The notes: a model not told the origin generated them from the letters alone. Shown: positions 33,028 through 43,900, numbered from the stretch's first letter. The stretch is 64,000 bases of DNA from Thermoplasmata archaeon (GCA_003554965.1 PWHR01000037.1:62001-126000); one strand, 5' to 3'. Made by a program: numbers and translations.

Positions 33028-34355
33028 CTGACTATATCATCTACTATCTCCTTAGATCGTCCCGTATACTTTTCCGGATCGAAAACCTCCTCTAATTCAC
33101 TTTCCGTGATGACTTTCATCACTTCTTCTCGCTCTTTAAGTACTTCTTTAAGTTTTCTATCTTCAGCTCTAGCTTCCATAGATGCTTCCCTGACAATCTC
33201 GTGCGCCTCCTGCCTGCTCATACCTTTTTCAGAGAGGTGCATCATCACCGCTTCGCCCATCACTAGGCCTTCACTCATCTCTATGTTCTTCTTCATATTT
33301 TCCGGGAACACTTCCACATTTCTAAACAGTTTCTCAGATTTAACCAATATATCGTCCAAAAGCACAAGGACATGAGCAACAGTTATTCTCTCCGAAGAGG
33401 AATTCGTCAGGTCTCTCTCGTGCCAGAGCACCATGTTCTCGAAGGACGGATTTATGAAGCCTCTCAATGTTCTGGCTAATCCGCATATATTCTCAGCTAC
33501 AATAGGATTTTTCTTATGAGCCATAGTGGAACTCCCGACCTGTTTTTCCGTCTCGAAGGATTCAGCGGCTTCCATTATCTCCGGACGCTGCAGGTTCCGT
33601 ACCTCCGTTGCAAATTTTTGCAAAGAGGCCGATATGTTAGAGGCGAGAGAGATCAGTTCTGCGTATCTATCTCTGCCCACGATCTGTCCGCTGGCTTTGA
33701 TCTCATTCAATCCAAGGTCCTCCATCACTAAACTCTGTATCTTTTCTGCATCGTCTCCAAATGCGGCTCCGGTACCAACTGCGCCGCTCATCTTGCCTAC
33801 GAGTACACGCTTTTTCGCTTCTCTCAAACGCTCAAGATGCCTATCGATCTCATCCGCGTAGACCGCTAGCTTCAAGCCGAAGGTCATCGGAACCGCGTGT
33901 TGAGCGTGAGTGCGTCCTATCATCACCGTGTCGCGGTGTTCTTCCGCTCTATCACACAATGTCCGTTTAAGATCCCTGAGATCCTCCTCGATCACATCGA
34001 ACGCTTCCTTGAGCTGGAGCGCCATGCCCGTATCTATGATATCATTTGAGGTCGCTCCCAGATGTATATATTTTTCAGCCTCTCCACAGTGCCTCCCTAG
34101 GACCCTGACCAGCGCCATTATATCGTGCTTGGTCTCTTCCTTTTCTACCCTTTCGACTTCCTCCCAATCGACGATGTCGGTCGTAGCGTTTTCAGTTATG
34201 GTTTTCGCTGCGCTTTCTGGAACATTGTCCAGTTCAGCATGTGCTCTCGCTAGTGCGGCTTCTACCTTCAGCAGCTTATCAGTTTTGTTCTCCTTGCTGA
34301 AGATGGCCTTCATCTCTTCTCTGCCGTAACGATAGTCCAGCGGGCATATCAACAT
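33024..34355 (-). CDS. purB: Adenylosuccinate lyase
   Basis: A 443-residue fumarase/aspartase-superfamily lyase. YRYGREEMKAIFS at the start, HLGATSNDIIDTG, GRTHAQHAVPMTFG, and the signature GSSTMAHKKNP. It acts twice in purine synthesis, releasing fumarate from SAICAR and adenylosuccinate. It starts 9 bases after gap and is likely in the pelA-gap-purB transcript. Confidence 0.94.
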   Translation of the reverse strand: MLICPLDYRYGREEMKAIFSKENKTDKLLKVEAALARAHAELDNVPESAAKTITENATTDIVDWEEVERVEKEETKHDIMALVRVLGRHCGEAEKYIHLGATSNDIIDTGMALQLKEAFDVIEEDLRDLKRTLCDRAEEHRDTVMIGRTHAQHAVPMTFGLKLAVYADEIDRHLERLREAKKRVLVGKMSGAVGTGAAFGDDAEKIQSLVMEDLGLNEIKASGQIVGRDRYAELISLASNISASLQKFATEVRNLQRPEIMEAAESFETEKQVGSSTMAHKKNPIVAENICGLARTLRGFINPSFENMVLWHERDLTNSSSERITVAHVLVLLDDILVKSEKLFRNVEVFPENMKKNIEMSEGLVMGEAVMMHLSEKGMSRQEAHEIVREASMEARAEDRKLKEVLKEREEVMKVITESELEEVFDPEKYTGRSKEIVDDIVS

Positions 34356-34364
34356 GTTTAGCCT

Positions 34365-35372
34365 CTATTGGATCCCCATGGCTTCGTTTGTTTTTTGGAT
34401 ACTCTTCTCGTTATCTTCCTCGAGTTCACACATCGCCCTTATCGCATCGATGTTCTCTGGGATTATATCGCTCTCCTGATGGATCGCCTGGTAATAGTAA
34501 AGGGTGGAGCCTTCGACCTTTATAGCGTCTTTCCAGACCGCTATCTCGTTTAGGTCTCCTCTGTTGTTATCCCTGTCTTTAGCATACTCCATCACTTTCG
34601 CTGTCGAATCGATCCCTTCAGAGGCTTCGAAAAATTTGACCCTAGGGGTCTCTTCCCAAAGGTCTACGACTTCTTTCGTACCTACCTCTTTTTCCAGATC
34701 CACAATGACGCTGTGAAGATGCATGATGGTCGTCGGCACTTTTACCGCCGTAGTCTGTATGTCTATTTCAGGTAAGACACTTTTCACGTCCGGCCCGTGA
34801 TGAGACGGTATGTCCAAAACTGGATTTATTGAATTTATAGGACCCCTAGAGGTATCCCATGGATCGGCTCCCCGTCTCACCATGACAGCTTTGCAGTTAT
34901 CGATGCCCACATTTTCAAGAAGTGGATATAAAGTTCTGAGAAGTCCTGTCGTGTTACAGGAAACAACTCTGAGATAGTCCGCTCCGTACGCCTCATCGTA
35001 ATTGGCCATGGAGTTGAAAGATATTCCGGTCAGTTCATGGTCTTCGCCTCCCTGCCATATCGCTTTGACCCCAGCTTCCTCGTAGACCGGTTTGTACCCG
35101 GCCTTCTTAGGAGTGCCGTCTATGATTATATTCGCTTTTTCCAAAAGATCTTCAAGCATCCCTTCATAAGGTATACCTTTCTCTTCAAAACCATCTAGAT
35201 ATTTTTCCGAAGCTGCGTAGAAAGGATAGCCTTTGTCGACCGCCATCTCCGCCTCGTAGGTGGGACTTCTCTTCGCCACACCGACCAATTCCATATCGTC
35301 TTGTTTTGTCACTGCGTCGGCCACTCTCTTACCAACGGTTCCATACCCGTTTATTCCAACTTTCACGGTCAT
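34365..35372 (-). CDS. gap: Type II glyceraldehyde-3-phosphate dehydrogenase (archaeal)
   Basis: A 335-residue archaeal GAPDH. VKVGINGYGTVGKRVADAV is the Rossmann start, VSCNTTGLLRTLYPL has the catalytic Cys, and VPTTIMHLHSVIVDL and VKFFEASEGIDSTAKVMEYA are conserved. The track adds 26 residues; ATG 35372 fits the family start. It interconverts glyceraldehyde-3-phosphate and 1,3-bisphosphoglycerate, with FBP aldolase/phosphatase (63 kb) pointing to gluconeogenesis. Confidence 0.95.
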   Translation of the reverse strand: MTVKVGINGYGTVGKRVADAVTKQDDMELVGVAKRSPTYEAEMAVDKGYPFYAASEKYLDGFEEKGIPYEGMLEDLLEKANIIIDGTPKKAGYKPVYEEAGVKAIWQGGEDHELTGISFNSMANYDEAYGADYLRVVSCNTTGLLRTLYPLLENVGIDNCKAVMVRRGADPWDTSRGPINSINPVLDIPSHHGPDVKSVLPEIDIQTTAVKVPTTIMHLHSVIVDLEKEVGTKEVVDLWEETPRVKFFEASEGIDSTAKVMEYAKDRDNNRGDLNEIAVWKDAIKVEGSTLYYYQAIHQESDIIPENIDAIRAMCELEEDNEKSIQKTNEAMGIQ

Positions 35373-35446
35373 ATTATCCCTGCAGATAGCGGAAAAAGGA
35401 ATAGAGATAAGTAGATTACGGTCTAACGAAAAGCTTTTTTTTTTGA

Positions 35447-36487
35447 TCAATCTATTTTATATCTCAATAATGCTCCATACCCTCCTAGAGCCTCTAACTT
35501 CTCACCACCTTCGTGAGTGCTGCTTATCACGATCACTTCACCGCCCAATTCTTCAGTTCTTTTCATCATCTCTTCGCCTTTCTTTTCTCTCACGTTCTCA
35601 TCCAATATCAGGAGGGTTTCGACCGCCCCCATCTCCACTGCCTTTTCGACCTCCTCCGGACCGTATGAATAAGCTCCATCTTTCTTTATCTCTTTTAGAA
35701 GTTCCTCCACCTGTTCACTCTCATATCCCATGCGCTGACCATCCAATGTCTCTCTTTCTCTACCCTTCTTCAATACTTCGTGAACTCCGGTGAGTCCTCC
35801 TTCACCCGCAGGCACTACCTCAGCGTGTTTGACGAGTTCTGTATGATGATTTTTGCAGTATTCGAAGAAATCCTCCTTGGTGAATCCAGGACCCAATATG
35901 ACAAGAGGTTCTCCAGGCTCCATGATGGTTCTCAATTTTTTTACTATCTTCTCAAAATAATCTTTTTTGCTCAACCTCTCGGAATCATACATCTTCCCTC
36001 CCATGTTTGGAGAAAGACAAGCCATCTCTTTCACACCGTACTGCCTCATTATCGCTATGGTGGCGTTGTTTTCTTCCAAAGCTACAAAAGTTATGATCGG
36101 TTCCTCGCTCCTTTCCACTGCTTCTTTCAACCTTTCGAGTTCATGGTCCTTCCACTCTTTGATCATGGTGAGCTCGTCACCTTCTGTGAGATTGAGAGTG
36201 TGGTAGGAGCCGTGATCCTGAGGTCCTTCTATTATCACCCCTAAAATCCTCAATCTATCTGTAAATTCATGGAATTCTACTTTTTCCACTTCAATATCCA
36301 ATCTCATCTTCTTCTTTTCCCCCCTTTCTGAACGGATCTTGTCTCTCTGAGTCTCTTCTCTCCTGTAGGTTATAGCGGACACCACGTCTTTCTCTTTTAG
36401 GATATTCTTCAAGTGCCAAAGATCATCTAAATTGTCTATTCTGACTTTTATCCTTCCTTCTCTTTTATCCTGGTTCAGTATCTTCAT
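35447..36487 (-). CDS. pelA: Pelota/Dom34, ribosome rescue factor
   Basis: A 346-residue archaeal Pelota. N-terminal Sm-like domain (MKILNQDKREGRIKVRIDNLDDLWHL, ITYRREETQRD), central and C-terminal eRF1-like domains (VILGPGFTKEDFFEYCKNH, YGPEEVEKAVEMGAVETLLILDE). It lacks the GGQ of eRF1, as expected. It splits stalled ribosomes together with ABCE1, whose gene is in this window at 48012. Confidence 0.94.
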   Translation of the reverse strand: MKILNQDKREGRIKVRIDNLDDLWHLKNILKEKDVVSAITYRREETQRDKIRSERGEKKKMRLDIEVEKVEFHEFTDRLRILGVIIEGPQDHGSYHTLNLTEGDELTMIKEWKDHELERLKEAVERSEEPIITFVALEENNATIAIMRQYGVKEMACLSPNMGGKMYDSERLSKKDYFEKIVKKLRTIMEPGEPLVILGPGFTKEDFFEYCKNHHTELVKHAEVVPAGEGGLTGVHEVLKKGRERETLDGQRMGYESEQVEELLKEIKKDGAYSYGPEEVEKAVEMGAVETLLILDENVREKKGEEMMKRTEELGGEVIVISSTHEGGEKLEALGGYGALLRYKID

Positions 36488-36584
36488 CGTGTCCTAAAAG
36501 GGTCAATCCCTTAATATATTTAAGGACGGAGGTGTGCTTCGAAAATAATATTATGAACGAACCGTTAACTCAGAGAGGTCACTC

Positions 36585-37073
36585 ATGAAGAAAACTGTCG
36601 AATATTTCGCATATGGAAGTAATTTAAGTACAGATCAGATGGAGCAGCGAAAGATACCAGTTGTGGGTATGGAACGCGCTGAATTGCCAGGATGGACTTT
36701 ATCATTTCCCGTAAATTCAAGAACTTGGGGAGGAGGTGTAGCAGATATAGTACCATCTGAAAACGAAAGAGTTGAAGGAGTTGTCTATACTATCGAAATA
36801 GAAGGTCTAAAGAACCTAGATCATTACGAAGGAAGAAAATTAGATGAAGGTATGGAGACGGGGATGTACAGGAGACAATATCTTCCTGTAAAATTGGATG
36901 ATGGATGGAAAACTGTATTGACCTATGTGGTGAACCTTGCTGTGGAATACAAAAAGGATATTCATATCAAACCATCAAAAGAGTACCTGGGTACGATAAT
37001 AACTGGTGTGACGGAGCACGGATTGAGTGAAGATTATCTTCAGATGCTGGAAAATATAGATACCAAAAATTGA
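36585..37073 (+). CDS. Gamma-glutamylcyclotransferase-like protein
   Basis: A 162-residue GGCT/AIG2-fold protein. The substrate loop FAYGSNLSTDQM is the hallmark, followed by PVVGMERAELPGW, VEGVVYTIE and LDHYEG with the conserved acid. Family members cyclise gamma-glutamyl peptides or amines to 5-oxoproline. No glutathione genes are nearby; substrate unknown. Confidence 0.85.
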   Translation: MKKTVEYFAYGSNLSTDQMEQRKIPVVGMERAELPGWTLSFPVNSRTWGGGVADIVPSENERVEGVVYTIEIEGLKNLDHYEGRKLDEGMETGMYRRQYLPVKLDDGWKTVLTYVVNLAVEYKKDIHIKPSKEYLGTIITGVTEHGLSEDYLQMLENIDTKN

Positions 37074-37089
37074 TGGAAAAATGTGTTCC

Positions 37090-37132
37090 TACCTTAAGCT
37101 AGGTACAGTGGGTGAGGTGGGTATTATCACCC
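37090..37132. terminator. Paired hairpins between convergent genes
   Basis: TACCT-TAAGCT-AGGTA (37090-37105) and GGGTGA ... TCACCC (37110-37132) are two adjacent inverted repeats in the gap between the GGCT-like gene and alba. They may end transcripts from both sides. Confidence 0.35.
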
Positions 37133-37173
37133 TTCTCATGAAACCAGTTATGACCAGATCGTTAAGTCCATCC

Positions 37174-37449
37174 CTATTTACTGACAGTTATCTCGATGGA
37201 AGAAACGTTGGTGGAACCGCCACCTTCTCTGTCATCTAACTCCTCGGTTTCCGTGATTATGTCAGTTATCTCTGATCCTTCAAGGAATCGGTTCTTAGTA
37301 ATCTCGGCCACATCTACGGCTTTGCTGATCGCTCTGCCCCGGGCTTTGATCACTACTTCCTCACTGCCGCTGTTGAATTGGTTCAACATCGCCATAACAT
37401 AATCCATCGTTTCTTTGCTTCCTATGAATACGGTGTTTTCATCGTCCAT
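37174..37449 (-). CDS. alba: Alba chromatin/RNA-binding protein
   Basis: A 91-residue Alba. VFIGSKETMDYVMAMLNQF, then VVIKARGRAISKAVDVAEI with the conserved Arg/Lys, and KNRFL are diagnostic. Alba dimers coat DNA and RNA in archaea. The segment ELDDREGGGSTNVSSIEI forms the beta-hairpin. ACGAGGAGA lies before the start. No histone gene is in the window. Confidence 0.94.
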   Translation of the reverse strand: MDDENTVFIGSKETMDYVMAMLNQFNSGSEEVVIKARGRAISKAVDVAEITKNRFLEGSEITDIITETEELDDREGGGSTNVSSIEITVSK

Positions 37450-37583
37450 GTTTTTCTCCTCGTATTTTGCTTGTTTTCAAATTTCATAACCGATAAGGTG
37501 TATATACTATTTTAGTTTTAGAGTACGCAGATTCATATCTTAAAAAGAAAAAAGGAGGGAGGGTGATTATCGTAATTTTTTAT

Positions 37584-37754
37584 TCAGATCATTTCAACAT
37601 CGCTCAATTCAAGGGCCCTTTCAAAGCATTCCTGAGCTTCCTCTTCTTTCACATGATCTTTTGCTCTCTTTAGGCACTTGAAGAATTCTTTGTCTTCGAG
37701 CCAGGGATTTTTTCCTATTCCCCCCTGACTTTTCAGAGTATCTTTATCTATCAT
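37584..37754 (-). CDS. 56-residue protein, unknown (too short for the ORF track)
   Basis: MIDKDTLKSQGGIGKNPW..., a 56-codon ORF with a ribosome-like AAAGGGGC before the ATG and a TATA-like CATATAAC ~20-30 bases upstream. The sequence is helical, with regular KCLKRAKDHVKEEEAQECFERALEL, two Cys and an acidic character. It lies between alba and a RimI-like gene, read divergently from the latter. No family recognised. Confidence 0.55.
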   Translation of the reverse strand: MIDKDTLKSQGGIGKNPWLEDKEFFKCLKRAKDHVKEEEAQECFERALELSDVEMI

Positions 37755-37877
37755 TTAGGCCCCTTTATGTTATATGCATATGTGTGCAATCGTAAATAAA
37801 ACTTACGGTTTTTTATTTGGAAAAACCCAAAAAACACGACAAGATATATTTGACTCTTAGAGGTATTAGCTTGTAAG

Positions 37878-38315
37878 ATGCACACGCTTAGACGCTTCAT
37901 GAATGATGATTTAAATAGAGTCCATAAGATAGCATCTATATCCCTCAAAGAAAGGTATCCTCCAGAGCTCTACTTGACCATCTACCGGTCTTGGAGCGAG
38001 GGTTTCATAGTAGCTGAAGCAAATGGTGAAGTCGTTGGCTTCATTTGTGGCATAAAAGAGGATGAGATGACTTCACGAGTATTGATCCTTGCTGTTCATC
38101 CTCTGCATAGAAATCGGGGCATCGGGAGTGATTTGCTAAAACATTTTATAGAGATAAGCTCTAATTTTGGAGCGAACAAAGTCATATTGGAGGTTAGAGT
38201 GAATAATAGTAGAACTATCCTTTTTTATAAAAAAAGAGGTTTTAAGGTGGTTGATAGATTGGAACATTTTTACACCGACGGGCAGGACGGATACAGGATG
38301 ACTAGATATCTCTAG
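37878..38315 (+). CDS. GNAT acetyltransferase, RimI-like
   Basis: A 145-residue N-acetyltransferase. LRRFMNDDLNRVHKIASISL and FIVAEANGEVVGFICG are the N-terminal fold; LAVHPLHRNRGIGSDLL is the acetyl-CoA loop; LEVRVNNSRTILFYKKRGFKVV is the conserved C-terminal helix. It resembles archaeal RimI/Ard1, which acetylates protein N-termini. Confidence 0.87.
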   Translation: MHTLRRFMNDDLNRVHKIASISLKERYPPELYLTIYRSWSEGFIVAEANGEVVGFICGIKEDEMTSRVLILAVHPLHRNRGIGSDLLKHFIEISSNFGANKVILEVRVNNSRTILFYKKRGFKVVDRLEHFYTDGQDGYRMTRYL

Positions 38316-38424
38316 GGGTGAAGTTGCAATAGTCACTTTTAAGTATGAGAAGGTATATGAATCTAATCCAAACATAAAGATTAGCAAAGCCAGTATCAAA
38401 TAAAAGACAATTAGGAGGTATAAT

Positions 38425-38880
38425 ATGTCAAGAATGCACAGCTCAAAGAAAGGACGGTCGGGTTCAGACAGACCCCAAATAGAAGAGAACCCGGAATGGG
38501 TTCAGTTGGATGAAGATGAGATAGAAGATATTATAATCAAGTTGGCAAAGAGAGGTAGAACCGCGAGTGAGATAGGAGTTATATTAAGAGATCAGTATGG
38601 GGTGCCTGATGTAGAACTCGCAATAGATAAAAGTGTTTCCGCCGTGATGGAAGAGAAAGATCTTGGTCCCGAGATACCAGAAGATCTATTAGCCTTGATG
38701 GAGAGGGCCGTTAATCTTAAAGAACATCTTGAAGAGCATCCTAAAGATAAATCGAACCGTAGAGGTTTAAGATTGGTCGAATCCAAGATAAGAAGGCTTG
38801 TAAAATATTATAAAAAAGAGGATAAGTTGGATGAGGATTGGAGATATTCCATAGATAAAGCTGAGATGCTCACCCAATAA
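38425..38880 (+). CDS. rps15: 30S ribosomal protein S15 (archaeal type)
   Basis: A 151-residue archaeal/eukaryotic S15: MSRMHSSKKGRSGSDRP at the start, the KRGRTASEIGVILRDQYGVPDV helix-turn and LVESKIRRLVKYYKKEDKL. TAGGAGGT gives a strong start. It is followed 34 bases later by a RecJ-like gene, a pairing common in archaea. Confidence 0.95.
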   Translation: MSRMHSSKKGRSGSDRPQIEENPEWVQLDEDEIEDIIIKLAKRGRTASEIGVILRDQYGVPDVELAIDKSVSAVMEEKDLGPEIPEDLLALMERAVNLKEHLEEHPKDKSNRRGLRLVESKIRRLVKYYKKEDKLDEDWRYSIDKAEMLTQ

Positions 38881-38914
38881 ATGTAGATGATAGGCTACTA
38901 GAGAGGAAGGGAAT

Positions 38915-40249
38915 TTGCTTGAGTTACCTGAAGGCTTGAAAAAAAAGCTAGATGAAGCAGTCTCTGTTTTGGAGGAGAAAGACAAATTTAGACTCATAAC
39001 ACATTACGATGCAGACGGTATTTCCGCCGCTGCAGTGCTTGCTAGATCCCTGATGAAAGATCAGAAGGGATTTCACGCCACTTTTGCAGATAGCTTTCCT
39101 GAAAACATACCAGAAGGATTACCATTGATTTTCACGGATATCGGCAACAGTCATCTGAAAAGACTTGTTGACCTCGAGGAAGAGGTCATCGTTTTGGACC
39201 ACCATGATGTGCAAGAAAAAGAGGATTATCAAGAAAAGAATGATAAAATCTTCGTCAATCCCCATGAATTTGGTATAGATGGAGCACAAGAAGTCAGTGG
39301 AGGCACGTTGGCTCTTCTTCTTTCATTGAGATTCGATAAAACCAATTTGGAAGATGCTGTGTATGGATTGGCTGGTGCTGCTGCGGACAAACAAGCCATC
39401 GGTGGATTCACTGGGTTAAATCAGAGGTTGGCAGAATTAGCGGTTGAAAAGAATGAACTGACTAAAAAAGAGGAGTTGTTTTTAGACGGCGAAAATATCA
39501 GAGATGCGCTGATGAAGGCCGCTGATCCTTACTTCCCTGGTATATCTGGAAATAAAAACGAGATCGATGATATCATAGAAGATCTGAATATAGATCCAGA
39601 ATCTAAGTTAGAAACGATTGGTAGGGATAAAAAAAGGAGATTGAACAGTCTATTGGTCTTATCTCTTATAAAAGAAGACCGTCCTGCAGATGTTATCGAA
39701 TCCATCAAAGGTACACATTATGTCTCGGAAACAAGCGAAATAGATATGGATAGACTGTACAAGTTGCTGAATTCATGTGCTAGGAACAATAAACCTGGAT
39801 TAGGTCTATCTCTGTGTTTCGGCGACCGACAGGCACTTGACGAGGCAAAGGAGATTAGGAACGAGTACCGTAGTGAGATGGTCAAAAAGTTAAGGAATCT
39901 GGGGAGCAAAGTAGAAACTGAAGAGTATGATAATATTCAGTATTTCTTCGACGACAAAAAGACAAGGAAGGGAGAGTTAGCAGGATTAGGGATGTTATAC
40001 TTTCTAGACAAGGCTAAACCCGTTTTTGGGATGGCTGAAGGAGATCAGAAGATAGATATCTCAGCGAGAGCTACCAAAGAGCTGGTCAAGAAAGGCCTGG
40101 ATTTGGGTGCGTTGTGCAGCAAAATTTCGAAAGAATTAGAAGGTGTCGGTGGTGGTCATGATATCGCCGCCGGGGCTACCATAGATAGGGATGCCCTTGA
40201 AAGTTTTCTGAAAAGGATGGACGAAGAGACAGGCGCAGTTCTGTCTTGA
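38915..40249 (+). CDS. DHH-family single-strand exonuclease, RecJ/Cdc45-like
   Basis: A 444-residue DHH phosphoesterase. Motif I is THYDADGISAAAV, motif II TDIGN, the DHH motif VLDHHD, and the DHHA1 motif GGGHDIAAGATI. Archaeal members (RecJ/GAN) associate with GINS and MCM at the fork. Start is TTG 38915, with AGGAAGGG upstream. It follows rps15. Confidence 0.9.
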   Translation: MLELPEGLKKKLDEAVSVLEEKDKFRLITHYDADGISAAAVLARSLMKDQKGFHATFADSFPENIPEGLPLIFTDIGNSHLKRLVDLEEEVIVLDHHDVQEKEDYQEKNDKIFVNPHEFGIDGAQEVSGGTLALLLSLRFDKTNLEDAVYGLAGAAADKQAIGGFTGLNQRLAELAVEKNELTKKEELFLDGENIRDALMKAADPYFPGISGNKNEIDDIIEDLNIDPESKLETIGRDKKRRLNSLLVLSLIKEDRPADVIESIKGTHYVSETSEIDMDRLYKLLNSCARNNKPGLGLSLCFGDRQALDEAKEIRNEYRSEMVKKLRNLGSKVETEEYDNIQYFFDDKKTRKGELAGLGMLYFLDKAKPVFGMAEGDQKIDISARATKELVKKGLDLGALCSKISKELEGVGGGHDIAAGATIDRDALESFLKRMDEETGAVLS

Positions 40250-40795
40250 TTATCTCTTTATCCAAACCTCTTCTAGAGATTTTTTTGGAACTTTTAGAAC
40301 ATCATCTTCAAAATAATACTCCAAATCCTTACTTTTTTCCACGACTTCAGGCTCTTTTTTGGGATATCCAAGAGCGACCATCAACTTGATCTCGTGATCC
40401 TCTGGAACTTCTAGAACATCGTTCAAACTTTCAAAATCTAATGCACCTAGAATACAACTTCCCACCCCTTGATTCCTTGCCGTCAGACAGATGCTTTGGG
40501 CTGCTATACCAGCATCTAGATCGTGCCCTTTCTCTTTTTCTTTTAAAATCACTATATATGCTCTCGGCATTTCATTTAGGGTAGGTTCCCATTCCAAGTA
40601 ACCAGCCCAATTCGTGCATTCAAATGTCTTTTCGAGTTTTTCCGTAACTGTGATGAACTTGAGCGGTTGTAAGTTGGCTCCGCTGGGTGATAACCTTCCA
40701 GCATCGACACATTTTTCCAGCAATTCTTCAGGCACTTCTTTATCTCTGAACCGTCTTATGCTCCTTCTTTTTCGGATGGTTTTGTAAGTATCCAT
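40250..40795 (-). CDS. Nitroreductase-family flavoprotein
   Basis: A 181-residue FMN protein: TIRKRRSIRRFRDKEVPEE, SPSGANLQPLKFI, AAQSICLTARNQGVGSCILGAL and LMVALGYPKKEP are all standard nitroreductase motifs. ATG 40795 is preceded by AAGGTG; the track adds 9 residues. Second nitroreductase in the window (with 23763). Substrate unknown. Convergent with recJ by one base. Confidence 0.87.
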   Translation of the reverse strand: MDTYKTIRKRRSIRRFRDKEVPEELLEKCVDAGRLSPSGANLQPLKFITVTEKLEKTFECTNWAGYLEWEPTLNEMPRAYIVILKEKEKGHDLDAGIAAQSICLTARNQGVGSCILGALDFESLNDVLEVPEDHEIKLMVALGYPKKEPEVVEKSKDLEYYFEDDVLKVPKKSLEEVWIKR

Positions 40796-40929
40796 ACTTT
40801 TCACCTTGGTTTTTCTTTTCATTCCTAGATAGGGATCGCAGTTTATAAGTATTTATTTTAGGCATTCCGCAGATAACACATTTCGAAAATCACAGGGCAA
40901 AATGTTTTATAGTCTCTTGGGATTAACTA

Positions 40930-40938
40930 CATATAAGT
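40930..40938 (+). promoter_or_regulatory. TATA-like box of the large surface protein gene
   Basis: CATATAAGT lies ~45 bases before ATG 40982, with a purine-rich AAAGGTGG ribosome site next to the start. Confidence 0.4.
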
Positions 40939-40981
40939 CTAGTTCGGTAATAATATTATATCTATGCTTAAAGGTGGAAAT

Positions 40982-43900
40982 ATGTCGAACGGATGGCCGT
41001 TTATAAGGAAGATGTTGAGTTTTTGTGTGAGCGCAGTACTTTTGATGGGCTTAATCGCTCCTATAGCAGGTATTGGATATGCATCTTTGAACGAAGATGA
41101 TACGATAACAGATGAAAGATCCGACGATCTTGGTACATTGGATGAAAATACCAGGTATATAGAAGGAACTGAGTACATCAATAATACGGATAGGAAAGAG
41201 GACAATAATATAGTGATAGATGGAGATGATGCCCATTTGAAGCTAAATAACGCTACACTGACACTGCTGATGGATGATAATGATCACATGTGGAACATCT
41301 CTGTAAGAGATGGAGGGAGATTGAGCCTGTGGAACAGTACTATAAGGACCAGCCCTGAACAAGAACTGCTCCGACCTTTCTTGAAGACGGACGTAACTGT
41401 TTCTGGAGGATCTCATCTTTCTTTACAAGAAGGTTCTTCTTTCAGATTTCCCGGTTTCGTTAACATCGATAACTCAGATTTTGAAATGATAGGTTCTAAT
41501 TTCGAAGCTTTAGATGACGAAGAGATACCCGAGTATGACTATCTTTGGGGCGGAGAGGGAGATGATATAGAAGATAACAATGACGGGCCTAGGTTGATAG
41601 TCGAAAATGGGTCCGACTTTTATATGGAGGACTCTGAGATAAACGATTACTATACCTATGATGATGAAGATATATGGGAGATGACCTGGTATCCGTTGGA
41701 TGACGACGGAGTGCCAATAGAGAGATTTCAAGATAATGACCAACATCATGAGTTAGCTCCTGGTGAGGAATATACCCTAGAAAAGTGGTTCTTGTATAAT
41801 CCGATGGTCGATGAAGATTCTCTCGAGGACTATCCATATATCAATCCTATTGATATGATAAGCTCTCTAGGGGTTGAGGCTACTTTTGAATTTGATGGCG
41901 AATATGAAGGGGGTGCCTACTTAGAGTATGAGAGTCCACAAGAAGGTGAATGGGTTGAAGTCTTTGAACTTGATGAAACTGAAAATCAAGCTTTTGGGAA
42001 CATATGGGAAACAGAATTGAGTGAGTTCTACGAGGGAGAACGAGACGATCAATGGAGATATCTTCACGAAGTTGATATAAGACTCAATAATCAAGATAAT
42101 GATGAAGTGAACATAACGGAACTGAGATTGGTTTCAACCTACGATAACGACATACACATCTGGGACTCGGACTTCACGGCGATAAACAGCTTCATCGACG
42201 TGGATATAAGAGAAAGTGATGTAGATTCAAGACAGAACGAGGAGATGAAAACAGATGGGGATACCTATCTACCTAATTCCAATGTAGACCATAGGGTTCT
42301 GAGAGTCTACGACAGCACTTTTAGATCATATGGTTTGAGCATAGATGTAGACGATCCAGGAGAAGGAGGGGATCCGGAAGGTGATCCGTGGATATTGAAT
42401 ACAGAGGATTCATGGGATGAAACTTTGATATATCGTTGGGTTGATCTACAGATTACGACTGAAGCCGGGACTCCGTTACCCGGAGCAACCGTTGAGGCTG
42501 ATCCAAATATACCCGGATTAGATGAATGGATCGAGGGTTTAAACGATCTGACCGAACCTAGAAATGAAAGGGCTTTAGACTACCTAGAGCGGGAAGGAAA
42601 TGGAACCTATGAAGATGGAATTTATGAGGCGAATGAAGAAGGTCGAGTGTCGATGTTGCTCGCAGCCGGAAGGATCAACTATCCTGAAGATTGGCCTAAC
42701 AGCCGATACTTGGGCACCTACGATCTAAACCTTACTTATGAGGATCCCGAGCTGGGGATATGGGAGAACGCCACTCAAGAGATCAATCTAGATAACTTCC
42801 CTCACATGGAGAATCCAGAAGAGTGGGTCATCCCTATACCAATCAAATTTCCGGATTTTCAGGCTGGATCCATGTGGGTGATGGAAGACGAGATAACTCC
42901 TGGTGATGAAGTCGATGTACACATGGAAGTATTTAATATAGGTGAAAGAGATGCTGAAAATGTTGAAGTCTCTTTTTACGAAGGAGAATTCGACGAAGAT
43001 AATCCAGGAGACAATCTATTCGGTTCTACTTTTATTGATGATCTTCCCGTAGATGATTCTAGAGAGGTGAGCGTTTCCTGGGAAGCAAGTGATCCAGGCG
43101 ATCATGACTTAGTAGGTATGGTCGATCCTGAGAATAATATTCCCGAGATGGATAGAGATAACAATGAGATAGAAGAGACTGTAACAGTGCTTGAGGAAGC
43201 GGAGTTTGAAGTAGATATTACGGAGCCAGAAGAAGGTGATGAGTTCGTTGAAGGCGAAACCGTTACAGTAGATTACACAGTTACTAACACCGGTGAAGCA
43301 GAAGATACTCAGAACATAGAATTCTATGTTGACGAGGATCACGTTGAGACGGGAGAGGATGTTACTTTAGGAGAAGCGGAAGTATTTGATGGCGAATTCA
43401 CATGGGTCGCGGAAGAGCCTTATGGAGAGAGAGACCTGTCGGTACAAAGCGAAGACTACCAGTATGAAGTCAGTGTTACTGTACTCAGCGATGCTGAATT
43501 CACTGTGAACATAGATGAGGATACTAGCGATACTGAAGTAGTCGAAGGAGAAGACTTAGAGATCGAGGTCGAGGTGGAGAACATAGGTGAGGTTCAGGCT
43601 ACTCAGATGATAACACTTTACGACACGGCTGAAGATTCGATCATTTTAGATGAAGAACAAGTTACCATTGAGGGAGAATCCTCAGATACGATAACTCTTA
43701 CCTGGGAAACCCAGGTTGGAGAAGCTGGCGATTATATACTCGAGGTGGCAAGTGAGGATGATGATGATAGGATTGACGTCACGGTATTGGAAGATGCCTA
43801 TTTCGAAGTTGAAATAGAAGAATTGTCCGATGATGAAGTCGTAGAGGGCGAAGAGATAGAAGTGACTTATTCAGTAACTAATACAGGCGAGGCGAGTTCT

